A DNA stretch of 64,000 nt from Natrialba taiwanensis DSM 12281 (GTDB lineage: Archaea; Halobacteriota; Halobacteria; Halobacteriales; Natrialbaceae): positions 1 to 64,000 of the forward strand of contig NZ_AOIL01000017.1 in the NCBI RefSeq assembly GCF_000337595.1, read 5' to 3'. Positions 48,972 to 57,005 of the stretch are shown here, piece after piece. Each line of letters starts with the position of its first letter. Positions within the stretch are counted from its first letter, which is position 1. The notes under the pieces were generated by a model. It made no database searches and had not been told where the DNA came from. It saw only the letters and a program-made list of their open reading frames with translations. The position numbers and the translations under genes were made by a program.

Positions 48972-50054
48972 ATGGGATCGAGACGTGCATTCGTTCGGCG
49001 CGCGACCGCGGCCCTTGGCAGTCTTTCATTGATCGGCCAGGCCGCCGGCAGCGACCGAACGCAGTCGTCCGCACAGGACAGTCCGAACGCAAACACGGCG
49101 GCGCGCACCGCTTCACGAGCAACCGGTCAGACCGACCGTTCGTCGGCCGGAACGACTCTTACCGCCAGCGCCAACCGCACCGCCCTCCAGGCCGCCCGCA
49201 TTCCGGCCCACCTCAGGCCGCTCATCGCCGAACTCGAACGGCGACTTGACGGCGTTTCACTCACCGATCTCGAGCACGCCACCGGCACTGCGACCGTTGC
49301 AGGTGCCACCCCCCTCGCGGGCGCAGCCGTCGTCACTGGCTCGCTCTCTCGAGCCGCCCTCCGTGCGGAACTGACCGACCGCGAGTTCACCGCCGTTGCA
49401 GAGCGCGGGGACGGCCAGCCCTCCTCTCAATCCACCGAGCGGTTCGTCGATGACGAGTTCGCCGTCGCGCTCGCGGACGATGCAGTCGTCCTCGGCTACG
49501 ACGCGCGGTCGGCGACCGGAACGAGAACGCAGTCACCCGCCCTCACACACGTCGACGCGGCCCTCGAGAGTCGTGCGGGCGAGTCGTCGCTGTCGGCAAC
49601 GGCGTCCGCGTCGACGACCGCCTCGACGCCGACGGCAACGACCCTCCCACGTCGGACAACCGCCCACAAACTCGCAGGGACGCTATCGGGAGATGTTGTC
49701 GGTGCCGGCACACTCGACGGCCGAACTCGCGCCCTCCTCAAATACGCACTCAACGGGGCGTCCGAAACGGACGCACTATTTGCCGTCATCGATGCAGCTG
49801 AGGCCATCGGAACCGCCGCGACGGTGCACTCCGCCGACCGAACGACGGTAACCTACGGCGTCGTCGCCGATCCGTCACAGCTATCGACCGACACCGTCGC
49901 AGCAGCACTCGAAACGGACCGTGAGGACGCCACTGCGCTCCGGAACGTCCGCGTCGAGCGAGAGCGCGGCAGCCGCCTGTTCCGCGCTACCGCCACCGTC
50001 GACACCGAGACGGCCCTGCAGGCTCACGCCACGACCATCGGCATCCAGCGCTGA
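48972..50054 (+). CDS. Tat-exported hypothetical protein
   Basis: 360 aa. The N-terminal SRRAFVRRATAALGSLSLIGQAAG (about 3-26; core RRAFVRRATAALG) is a twin-arginine signal. The mature chain is acidic, Thr/Ala-rich and lacks Cys, with repeated ADR-style stretches (VTYGVVADPSQLSTDTVAAAL) and a linker of SATASASTTASTPTATTLPR type (about 200-220), typical of haloarchaeal cell-wall-associated proteins. No catalytic motif seen. Expressed from its own strong promoter. Function unknown. Confidence 0.65.
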   Translation: MGSRRAFVRRATAALGSLSLIGQAAGSDRTQSSAQDSPNANTAARTASRATGQTDRSSAGTTLTASANRTALQAARIPAHLRPLIAELERRLDGVSLTDLEHATGTATVAGATPLAGAAVVTGSLSRAALRAELTDREFTAVAERGDGQPSSQSTERFVDDEFAVALADDAVVLGYDARSATGTRTQSPALTHVDAALESRAGESSLSATASASTTASTPTATTLPRRTTAHKLAGTLSGDVVGAGTLDGRTRALLKYALNGASETDALFAVIDAAEAIGTAATVHSADRTTVTYGVVADPSQLSTDTVAAALETDREDATALRNVRVERERGSRLFRATATVDTETALQAHATTIGIQR

Positions 50055-50219
50055 ACTCGACTACAACAGCGACAACAGATAGTGACGGATGGAAGACACG
50101 AAGTAGATCTTTCACAGCGGGTTGAGCCGTATATAGCCGCGCGTGATCTCTCCATCCATCGTTCGCCTCCGATAGAGAGGGATGGAACGTACACAACGCG
50201 GAGAGCCGCCACCGAGATC

Positions 50220-51695
50220 CTACTCCGGCGGTTCGGACGCGACGTCTTCTACCGCGTGAATCTGTACGCTCGTCGGTCGCTTCGTAAACTGTCCTAGCGA
50301 CCGCGTGATAATCCGCTCGACGCCTCGATCGGCCGCCAGATCGAGCACCTGTTGACTGAGGATCCCATCTAACACGATCGTCGTCGGGACCGACTCGAGT
50401 TCAGCGAGTTCGTCTCCCACTGAACTCGCGTCCGCTTCGGCGATGATATCGTTCTCGGCATCGAGAAACCGGACGCGGTCGGTGTTCGAGCGGATAATCG
50501 CCGTTGCGTGTTCGTATACGGTTTCGAGCGACTGGTCGTCGGCCGTTGCCGAGTCGGGCTGACGGGCGTGGGCGTGTGTGTTCGGGGTGGACGAGGTCGT
50601 TGTGTCGGCGGTGCCGTGCGTTTCGGTTTCGGCATCGTCCTCGGTCGTCGAGGGGTGGGTAGCCGTTGTGGGTTCGGCGAGTGCGTTCTCGGCTGTGTTC
50701 TGGGCATCGGCCGCCTTTGCGGACGAGGGAGGTCCAGATGTGTGGGAAGTGCCTTCGGCGGTGGTGTTGGATGCAGTATCAGTATCCGTACCGCGGGGGG
50801 ATTCGACGGGAGACTCGCTGTTGAGACCGGGGGCGGGAGCGGGACTCGTACTGCCGTCGGTTGCGGCGATGGCTTCGCGGGGTTCATTGAGCCCCGAAAC
50901 GGTATCGTACGGGACTTTGTTCCGGAGGGCGGTAAACAGTTGGTGGTGGTCGAGTTCTTCGACGGAGGTGCCCGAGGGGGCGAAGGCGACGTAGTCGACG
51001 TCGCCGACCTGTGAGAGTTCTTCGAGGATGAGGTCGCCGCCGCGGTCGCCGTCAAGGAACGCGGTGACGGTGCGGTGGGCCGTGAGGTCGGCGATGGGGT
51101 CGGGGACGTTCGTGCCTTCGACGGCGATGGCGTTTTTGACGCCGTACTTGAGCAGGGTAAGGACGTCAGAGCGGCCTTCGACGACGATGATGGCGTCGCT
51201 GTCGGTGACACGCGGACCGGCGGGGAAGCCGTCGTATTCGGTGATGTCTTCGACGCGGACGTGTTGGCGCACCTCGGTGAGGATTTCTTCGGAGGACATG
51301 ACGGAGTCGTCGAAGCCGGTCCGGAGCAGTTCCTTCGCGCGGTCGACGACTTCCTTGCGTTTGGCTGCCCGTACGTCTTCGATTTCGCTGACGTCGAGGG
51401 TTGCCCGGCAGGGGCCGACGCGAGTAATCGTTTCGAGCGAGGCGGCGAGCGTCGCGGTTTCGACTTTGTCCAGACTCGTCGCAATGGTGACGTTGCCGTG
51501 GGATTGGCCCTGCGTGCTCGTGATTTCAACATCGATACGGCCGACTTTCTGTGATTGGCGGAGATCGCGCAGATCGAGTTCGTCGCCGAGCAGGCCTTCG
51601 GTCTGCCCGAAGATAGCGCCGACGACGTCGCTGCGCTCGACGACCCCGTCAGCCGTGACGTCCGCGTGAATGAGGTATTTCGAGGTGTCTTCCAT
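50220..51695 (-). CDS. dnaG: Archaeal DNA primase DnaG
   Basis: 491 aa. Archaeal DnaG has a Toprim domain and associates with the exosome as well as with primase. The Toprim motifs are AIIVVEGRSDVLTLLKYG (about 168-185, Glu173) and TAFLDGDRGGDLILEEL (about 211-227, Asp215 and Asp217). The N-terminal part (MEDTSKYLIHADVTADGVVER) and the central VMSSEEILTEVRQHVRVEDI match the family. Residues ~270-400 form a long low-complexity Thr/Ser/Pro/Ala stretch (STTEDDAETETHGTADTT type), longer than in non-halophilic homologues. The C-terminal domain resumes near 405 (YEHATAIIRSNTDRVRFLD). Confidence 0.93.
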   Translation of the reverse strand: MEDTSKYLIHADVTADGVVERSDVVGAIFGQTEGLLGDELDLRDLRQSQKVGRIDVEITSTQGQSHGNVTIATSLDKVETATLAASLETITRVGPCRATLDVSEIEDVRAAKRKEVVDRAKELLRTGFDDSVMSSEEILTEVRQHVRVEDITEYDGFPAGPRVTDSDAIIVVEGRSDVLTLLKYGVKNAIAVEGTNVPDPIADLTAHRTVTAFLDGDRGGDLILEELSQVGDVDYVAFAPSGTSVEELDHHQLFTALRNKVPYDTVSGLNEPREAIAATDGSTSPAPAPGLNSESPVESPRGTDTDTASNTTAEGTSHTSGPPSSAKAADAQNTAENALAEPTTATHPSTTEDDAETETHGTADTTTSSTPNTHAHARQPDSATADDQSLETVYEHATAIIRSNTDRVRFLDAENDIIAEADASSVGDELAELESVPTTIVLDGILSQQVLDLAADRGVERIITRSLGQFTKRPTSVQIHAVEDVASEPPE

Positions 51696-51919
51696 GGGAG
51701 ATCTGCCCCGGTATGGGGCGCGGTGACGCGAGAGACGCGTACAGAGACCGGTTTACTGAATAATTGGTTCGTGAGCGGCAAATAGCTGTTGACATGCGAA
51801 ACTACCGTTCGGTCGGTTGGGGATCGAACGACGTGTCGAGGATCAACACACAAAAATATAGATGAACTGAGCGGTTGTGTACGGAGTCGGCAGAAGGGCG
51901 ATCGTTCCGAGCCGGCCGG

Positions 51920-52933
51920 TCAGCGGACGGGGCGGGGAGAGAACCAGTACCAGTAGGCCGTGACGGCGAGCAAGACGGTGAGTCCGCCGAGGAAAAAGAG
52001 CAGTCCCGGCGGCATGTTCGTCAGAAGGGGGTCCGTAACGTCGGTTGTGAACCCCTGTACGTGATCGACGATATCGGTCGCGAAATCGTGAACGCGATCG
52101 ATGATCCCGTCGTTGCCTCCGGTGTCGCCGTGGGATGCGCCCGGATCGGACGCGTCGGTGCCGGTAGCGTTGTGCGAGTCGTTCGGAGTGACGTCGGTGC
52201 CGGCACCGCCGTCGGCCGCGTCGGCCGTTCCGTTCGAATCGGCGGTTCCGTTCGAATGGCCGCCGTCGGTTCCCGCGATCTCGACGTCCGTCTCATCGGC
52301 ACCGCTACTGTTCGAATCAGTTCCGACGCCGGTATCCGCATCGCCGCTCGTCGACTCCGCCTGGTTTCCGCCCCCACTACCGCTTCCCTGTTCGCCGGCC
52401 TCCCGGCCCGACCCCGGCGAATCGGCCTGATCCGGTGAAGCCGAATCGTCCGAAATCCAAAACGGTGCCGACTGCCCGCCGGTGGACGATGCTCCGGCCC
52501 ACCGAGCCACGCCGTACTGAACGAGCAGGCTTCCGCCGACGAGCGCACCGACTCCGCCGATAAGGCGCGAAAGAGCCGTTTTGAGTCGCGAGCCGGTCGA
52601 CTCGTCGCTCGTCACGATCAACGGGCCGTCGGTCGTGGCGTAGACGCTCATCTCGTTGCCGCGCGAGGAGTACCAGGTGTCGACAACCTCGACGAGACCG
52701 GCGTCCTCTAAGTTCTCCAGGTGGTACCGAACGTTCTGGATCGACGAATCGATCGCTTCGGCGATATCGCTCGGCGTTCCAGGCTCCCCATCGAGACAGG
52801 AGTAGATTTGGCGAGCCGTCGTCGAAGACAGCGCGCTGAACACCGCGTCAGCGTCCTCGCCCTCGAGGTCGACGATTCGGGGTTGCCCGTCCTGGGCGGG
52901 TGTCTCGCTCCGGCGTGGAAACAGACGGGCCAT
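51920..52933 (-). CDS. Winged-helix regulator with membrane helices
   Basis: 337 aa from ATG 52933 (MARLFPRRSETP). An N-terminal ArsR-like winged helix (DAVFSALSSTTARQIYSCLDGEPGTPSDIAEAIDSSIQNVRYHLENLEDAGLVEVV, about 26-81; core IDSSIQNVRYHLENL) is followed by a wing and a membrane helix (GGVGALVGGSLLVQYGVARW, about 127-146), a ~150-residue acidic Asp/Ser/Gly/Asn-rich linker, and a C-terminal membrane helix (GLLFFLGGLTVLLAVTAYWYWF). A membrane-tethered one-component regulator is indicated. Divergent from the DUF3311/SSS pair at 53109, which may be its target. Confidence 0.8.
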   Translation of the reverse strand: MARLFPRRSETPAQDGQPRIVDLEGEDADAVFSALSSTTARQIYSCLDGEPGTPSDIAEAIDSSIQNVRYHLENLEDAGLVEVVDTWYSSRGNEMSVYATTDGPLIVTSDESTGSRLKTALSRLIGGVGALVGGSLLVQYGVARWAGASSTGGQSAPFWISDDSASPDQADSPGSGREAGEQGSGSGGGNQAESTSGDADTGVGTDSNSSGADETDVEIAGTDGGHSNGTADSNGTADAADGGAGTDVTPNDSHNATGTDASDPGASHGDTGGNDGIIDRVHDFATDIVDHVQGFTTDVTDPLLTNMPPGLLFFLGGLTVLLAVTAYWYWFSPRPVR

Positions 52934-53108
52934 ATCGGTTGTATTCTCATTCTCTCGCCGACACATATACTCCTTTTCCTACGTGAAAGAGCGATTTTAC
53001 CTACGAGAAAACGCAAGAAGGAGTCGACCTGCCGTATCGAAGATCATCTGTCTTCAATACCGGCTATCGAAGGAAAGTTATTACTCGTCGAGGCTGCGAC
53101 CAGCGAGT

Positions 53109-53426
53109 ATGGGGTCTCTCGAACTCGCCGGCTGGATCACGGTCGGTGTCGTCCTCTGTGCGCTCGCAATTCCGTGGTTCCTGTGGGGGAACAGCACCGT
53201 CGTCGCCGGCTTGCCTGTGTGGCTCTGGTGGCACGTCGGCTGGATGGGACTCGCGTCGGTTGTCTTCTGGTATTTCGCCCGCCATGCGTGGGGACTCGGT
53301 ATCGGCATTGATCCGGGGCCGAATTCGAGTCCGGGTCCGGATCCGGAACCGAAACCGGAACAGAAATCGAAACCAAAACCGGCCGACGCTGAACTCGAAT
53401 CTGAACGGCGAGGTGAGCCACCGTGA
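53109..53426 (+). CDS. DUF3311-like small subunit next to a sodium:solute symporter
   Basis: 105 aa from ATG 53109 (MGSLELAGW), with a TATA-like ATTACT 25-30 nt upstream. Two membrane helices (AGWITVGVVLCALAIPWFLWG and LWWHVGWMGLASVVFWYFA) precede a Pro/Glu/Lys-rich tail encoded by a degenerate six-base repeat (GIDPGPNSSPGPDPEPKPEQ). Short two-helix proteins of the DUF3311 type are normally encoded directly upstream of SSS-family transporters; here the stop overlaps the symporter GTG by four bases (GTGA at 53423-53426), giving tight coupling. Confidence 0.82.
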   Translation: MGSLELAGWITVGVVLCALAIPWFLWGNSTVVAGLPVWLWWHVGWMGLASVVFWYFARHAWGLGIGIDPGPNSSPGPDPEPKPEQKSKPKPADAELESERRGEPP

Positions 53427-54907
53427 CGCTGTCGGCACAACTCGGGATCGTCGTCGGCTATCTCGTCCTGGCGCTGCTGATCGGACTCAGCGCGTACCGG
53501 CTGACGGATCGAACCGCAGCAGACTTCTACCTCGCGAGCCGAACGCTCGGAACGGTCGTTCTCCTCTTTACGACCTTTGCCACGCTACTCTCGGCGTTTA
53601 CGTTCTTCGCCGGCCCGAACATCGCCTACCACGAAGGACCGGAGTGGATACTGGTCATGGGGCTGATGGACGGCATCATCTTCGCCATCCTCTGGTACGC
53701 CATCGGCTACAAACAGTGGCTCCTCGGCCAGCAGTACGACTACGTTACGCTGGGCGAGATGCTTGGCGACCGATTCGGCTCCGGGCTGCTTCGGGGCCTT
53801 ATCGCGGCCGTCAGTCTGCTCTGGCTCTTTCCGTACGTCATGCTTCAGCAAGTCGGTGCCGGCACGGCCCTGGAAACGCTGACCGACGGCGCGATACCGT
53901 ACTGGGCGGGCGCAGGGCTGATTACGGCATTTATGATCCTCTACGTCGTTCTCGCCGGGATGCGCGGGATCGCCTGGACCGACACCCTGCAGGGCGCGTT
54001 CATGCTCGTCGCCACCTGGGTCGCGATGCTCTGGCTCCTGACCGTCGTCGGCGGACCGACCAGCGCCACGGCGGCGCTCGAAACCGAGGCGGCCGCCCAC
54101 GTCGCGCTCGGAAGCGACCACTACACGCCCCAGTGGATGCTTTCGAGGGCGCTCGTGATCGGCTTCGGCGTCGCCATGTTCCCGCAGGTCAACCAGCGCT
54201 TTTTCGCCGCCGGCTCGCGGACCGTTCTGAAGCGATCGTTCGCGCTCTGGCCGATTCTCTGCGTGCTCCTGTTCGTCCCCTCGTTCATGATCGGTGCATG
54301 GGCACACGGTCTCGACGTGACGGTTCCGGCCGACGGAAACGTCCTCCCTCTCGTCCTCACCGAGTTCACCCCAGGCTGGTTCGCCGCGCTGGTCATCGCC
54401 GGCGCAATGGCCGCGATGATGTCGTCCTCGGACTCGATGTTGCTGTCCGGCTCGTCGTACTTCACGCGCGATCTCTACCGCCCGCTCGCCGAGTTCAGCG
54501 AGCGCGACGTGTCCGAGCGTCGCGAGGATCTGATCGCCCGCGTCGGCGTCGTCGTCTTCGCGACGGCGGCGTTCCTCGTCAGTCTCGTGAACCCGGCAAC
54601 GCTGTTCGAACTCGGCGATGCGGCCTTTAGCGGGTTCGCCCAGCTCGCACTGCCGGTGTTGGCCGCGCTCTACTGGCGGCGGACGACGCGAGCGGGGATC
54701 GGAGCCGGAATCCTCCTCAGCCAGGCGTTCTACCTGTCGAGTCACTTTACGACGGTCGTTCCCGGCACGTACGCGGGATGGTCGGCTGGGGTCGTCGGCA
54801 TGGCACTCGGACTGGCCGCGACCGTCGCGGTGTCGCTGGTGACGACGCCGGCGGCGGCCGAACGACGCGCACTGTACTTCGACCGGAACGAGACCGGCGC
54901 GGAGTGA
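53423..54907 (+). CDS. Sodium:solute symporter (SSS) family transporter
   Basis: 494 aa from GTG 53423. Thirteen or so hydrophobic segments are spaced as in SSS transporters; signature stretches include FAGPNIAYHEGPEWILVMGL (early), AVSLLWLFPYVMLQQVGAGTALETL (helix 4-5 region), GAGLITAFMILYVVLAGMRGIAWTDTLQG (core AGMRGIAWTDTLQG, the family signature) and AGAMAAMMSSSDSMLLSGSSYFTRDLY. It moves an organic solute inward with Na+, which suits a salt-in halophile. Substrate not evident; panthothenate, proline or a carboxylate are usual. Paired with the DUF3311-like subunit. Confidence 0.9.
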   Translation: MTLSAQLGIVVGYLVLALLIGLSAYRLTDRTAADFYLASRTLGTVVLLFTTFATLLSAFTFFAGPNIAYHEGPEWILVMGLMDGIIFAILWYAIGYKQWLLGQQYDYVTLGEMLGDRFGSGLLRGLIAAVSLLWLFPYVMLQQVGAGTALETLTDGAIPYWAGAGLITAFMILYVVLAGMRGIAWTDTLQGAFMLVATWVAMLWLLTVVGGPTSATAALETEAAAHVALGSDHYTPQWMLSRALVIGFGVAMFPQVNQRFFAAGSRTVLKRSFALWPILCVLLFVPSFMIGAWAHGLDVTVPADGNVLPLVLTEFTPGWFAALVIAGAMAAMMSSSDSMLLSGSSYFTRDLYRPLAEFSERDVSERREDLIARVGVVVFATAAFLVSLVNPATLFELGDAAFSGFAQLALPVLAALYWRRTTRAGIGAGILLSQAFYLSSHFTTVVPGTYAGWSAGVVGMALGLAATVAVSLVTTPAAAERRALYFDRNETGAE

Positions 54908-54951
54908 CGAGAGCGACACACCGAAAGGACCCACCGCCGTATCCACGGGCG

Positions 54952-55665
54952 ATGCCAACCGATCTCCCTGCAGCCCTCGCCGAAACCTGGCGACCGCTCG
55001 GCACCCGAACCGGACAGACCACCGTCCTGGTGGCGTCGATCACCGCCGAGACGACGCTGTACGAACCGGTCGAGACGACGCCCGCCGCCTCGCTCGGTCC
55101 GAGCGACGTTCCGCTCCGATCGCTGTTCGCCGTCGATCTGTCGATTTCCCCGTCGCTGTCGACCGTCGGCATCGCGCCCGACGCCGTGCTTTCGAAAGCC
55201 GCGCCGAAGGCGAAAGCGCAGTTCGTCGATACTCTCACGGACGAGGGACTCACGATCGACGGCACCCGGGAGACGCTCGAGTTCGAGGGCCCGAACGGGA
55301 AGGCGGGACGCTGGTACGTCCTCGACGTGGCCTATCCGGTCCCCGCCCCGGCGAGCGATCGAGGCGACCGGGAGCACGGTGACAGAGCCGAAACCGAAAC
55401 CGAGTCCGAGTCCGAGAGCACGGACAACGCGACGGACGGAACCGGACTCACACACCTCGACGCCGAAGCCAACGTCGCCGTCTGGCCGACCGAAACGAGC
55501 TACGGCGTCGCCGGCGGCGTCCTCCCGCTCGAATCGACCACCGTCGCAAGCGGGACCATCGAAACCGCTCCCGAACGCGACCGCGAGACGATTTCCGAAC
55601 TCGTTCGGACCGTCGAGTTCAGCCGGGACGCGGACGAAGGCACGGAGGAACACACCGACGACTAG
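54952..55665 (+). CDS. Hypothetical acidic protein
   Basis: 237 aa from ATG 54952 (MPTDLPAALAETWRPLG). A single-domain protein with DVPLRSLFAVDLSISPSLSTVGIAPDAVLSKAAPKAKAQFVDTLTDEGL (about 50-98) and GRWYVLDVAYPVP (about 117-129), an acidic linker (TETESESESTD, about 145-160) and a C-terminal AEANVAVWPTETSYGVAGGVLPLE block. This block order is seen in several haloarchaeal proteins of unknown function. No signal peptide or membrane helix. Follows the symporter by 45 bp and may be co-transcribed. Confidence 0.72.
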   Translation: MPTDLPAALAETWRPLGTRTGQTTVLVASITAETTLYEPVETTPAASLGPSDVPLRSLFAVDLSISPSLSTVGIAPDAVLSKAAPKAKAQFVDTLTDEGLTIDGTRETLEFEGPNGKAGRWYVLDVAYPVPAPASDRGDREHGDRAETETESESESTDNATDGTGLTHLDAEANVAVWPTETSYGVAGGVLPLESTTVASGTIETAPERDRETISELVRTVEFSRDADEGTEEHTDD

Positions 55666-55748
55666 TCCGGTATGGATAGTCCCGGCGCACCAACGCGGTC
55701 CCGCCGGACACCAATACTGTTAGGGGCGAACCCGCCCAAGTCGGGGCC

Positions 55749-56660
55749 ATGCAAACCCACATCGTCCCGGTCGGCTTCGACTACGACCGGCTGATCGCCC
55801 CGCTCGTCCGCGATCAGATCGACGTCGACAGCGTCATCCTTCTCGAGGGAGCCGTCGGCAGCGAGGCCAACGTCGAGTACTCCCGGCACCTCTCGGAGAA
55901 ACTCGAAACCGACTTTCGGAGCCTGCTGGGGGCCGAAACCGAGCGGTTCGTGCTCGAAGACGTCTACGACTACGACGAAGCCTTCGAACAGGCCTACAAC
56001 CGCATCACCGCCGAACTCGATCGCGGCAACGAGGTCTGGGTCAACGTTGCCGCGATGCCCCGAACCGTGAGCTTCGCCTTCGCGACCGCCGCGAACTCGC
56101 TGATGGTCGAACGGGAGGACGACCGCGAGCAGATCCACACCTACTACACCGCCCCCGAGAAGTACCTCGAAACCGAACTCGCGGAGGAACTGCGCGAACA
56201 GATCGACCTCCTCGAAGCGATCGATGCCGACAGCGACGCCACCGACCTCGATGCAGAACGGCTTACAACCCGTCTCGAAAGCGCCCGTGACCTCCTTGAC
56301 GAGTTCGACGAACGCGGCACGACGATCGGCGCGAAGGAGATCGGCGGCAGCCACATCGTCGAACTTCCCGTCACCTCCTTTTCGAACGTCAAACCGTTCG
56401 AGGAACTGATCCTCTACAAACTCGGCGAAGACGGCGAGTTCGACTCCGTCTCTGAACTCGCGGAGTCGCTGGCCCGGGAGTTGAACGAGGAGTACACCGA
56501 TAGCTTCCGCTCGAAAGTCATCTACAACGTCGACCGGCTTGGCCCGGGCGGCAAGGGGTACATCGAGCGCGAGGAACACGGTAAGTCCTACCGAACGCGC
56601 CTCTCCCGGATCGGCGAACTGTGGGTGCGGGCGCACTCGGGGAGCTCGGAAGCGCAGTGA
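55749..56660 (+). CDS. HFX_2341-family (DUF6293) CARF-like transcriptional regulator
   Basis: 303 aa. The N-terminal ~130 residues form a Rossmann-like domain (MQTHIVPVGFDYDRLIAPLV and LLEGAVGSEANVEYSRHLSEKL), resembling CARF domains that sense cyclic oligoadenylates in CRISPR-associated regulators; the C-terminal part (about 205-300) has winged-helix character with FEELILYKLGEDGEFDSVSELAESLARELNEE. It matches the haloarchaeal DUF6293 family. It stands far from any CRISPR array, and none is in this window, so a role outside CRISPR immunity is likely. Upstream is the hypothetical acidic protein, downstream the ValRS gene. Confidence 0.8.
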   Translation: MQTHIVPVGFDYDRLIAPLVRDQIDVDSVILLEGAVGSEANVEYSRHLSEKLETDFRSLLGAETERFVLEDVYDYDEAFEQAYNRITAELDRGNEVWVNVAAMPRTVSFAFATAANSLMVEREDDREQIHTYYTAPEKYLETELAEELREQIDLLEAIDADSDATDLDAERLTTRLESARDLLDEFDERGTTIGAKEIGGSHIVELPVTSFSNVKPFEELILYKLGEDGEFDSVSELAESLARELNEEYTDSFRSKVIYNVDRLGPGGKGYIEREEHGKSYRTRLSRIGELWVRAHSGSSEAQ

Positions 56661-57005
56661 CCGCCGGGTCGGAGTTCGTCGACGACCGGTGACGGGCACG
56701 GTGTCGACGACGACAATCGGGCGGCGACCGGGCCGCTACGACGCGAAACACCTAACACCGATCCACTGGAATGACACTATATGACCGATTCCGTCGCGGT
56801 CGTGCCCGTGGCCAGTCAGTCTGATGGCCCGCGCGAGACGGTGTTCGTAGGGGCCCCGTAGCCCCCCTATCCCCCCCCTGTTTCGACGGATGTATTGTCG
56901 GCGACCAGCATTCACCGAGCAACGACCGGTATCAGCAATGGATCACAGTCACTGCTACATCGCACTGACGACGTATCGACGACGCCCGATTCGGGCGGTG
57001 AGAGC
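56661..57005. other. Intergenic region upstream of ValRS, with C-runs
   Basis: About 345 bases. A striking G/C-run region occurs at 56849-56880 (GGGGCCCC, then CCCCCC and CCCCCCCC blocks separated by two to three bases). An in-frame extension of the ValRS frame begins at 56895 but its 37 residues do not resemble the enzyme. No tRNA-like or hairpin structure beyond short stems was found. Confidence 0.5.

Noticed and set aside
53585-54958. 457-codon minus-strand ORF opposite the symporter
   Set aside because: Arg/Glu/His-rich shadow; the plus strand has an unmistakable SSS transporter.
56895-57005. Longer N-terminus for ValRS
   Set aside because: The 37 extra residues do not resemble the enzyme and cross the region beside the poly-C blocks; ATG 57006 is a good start.
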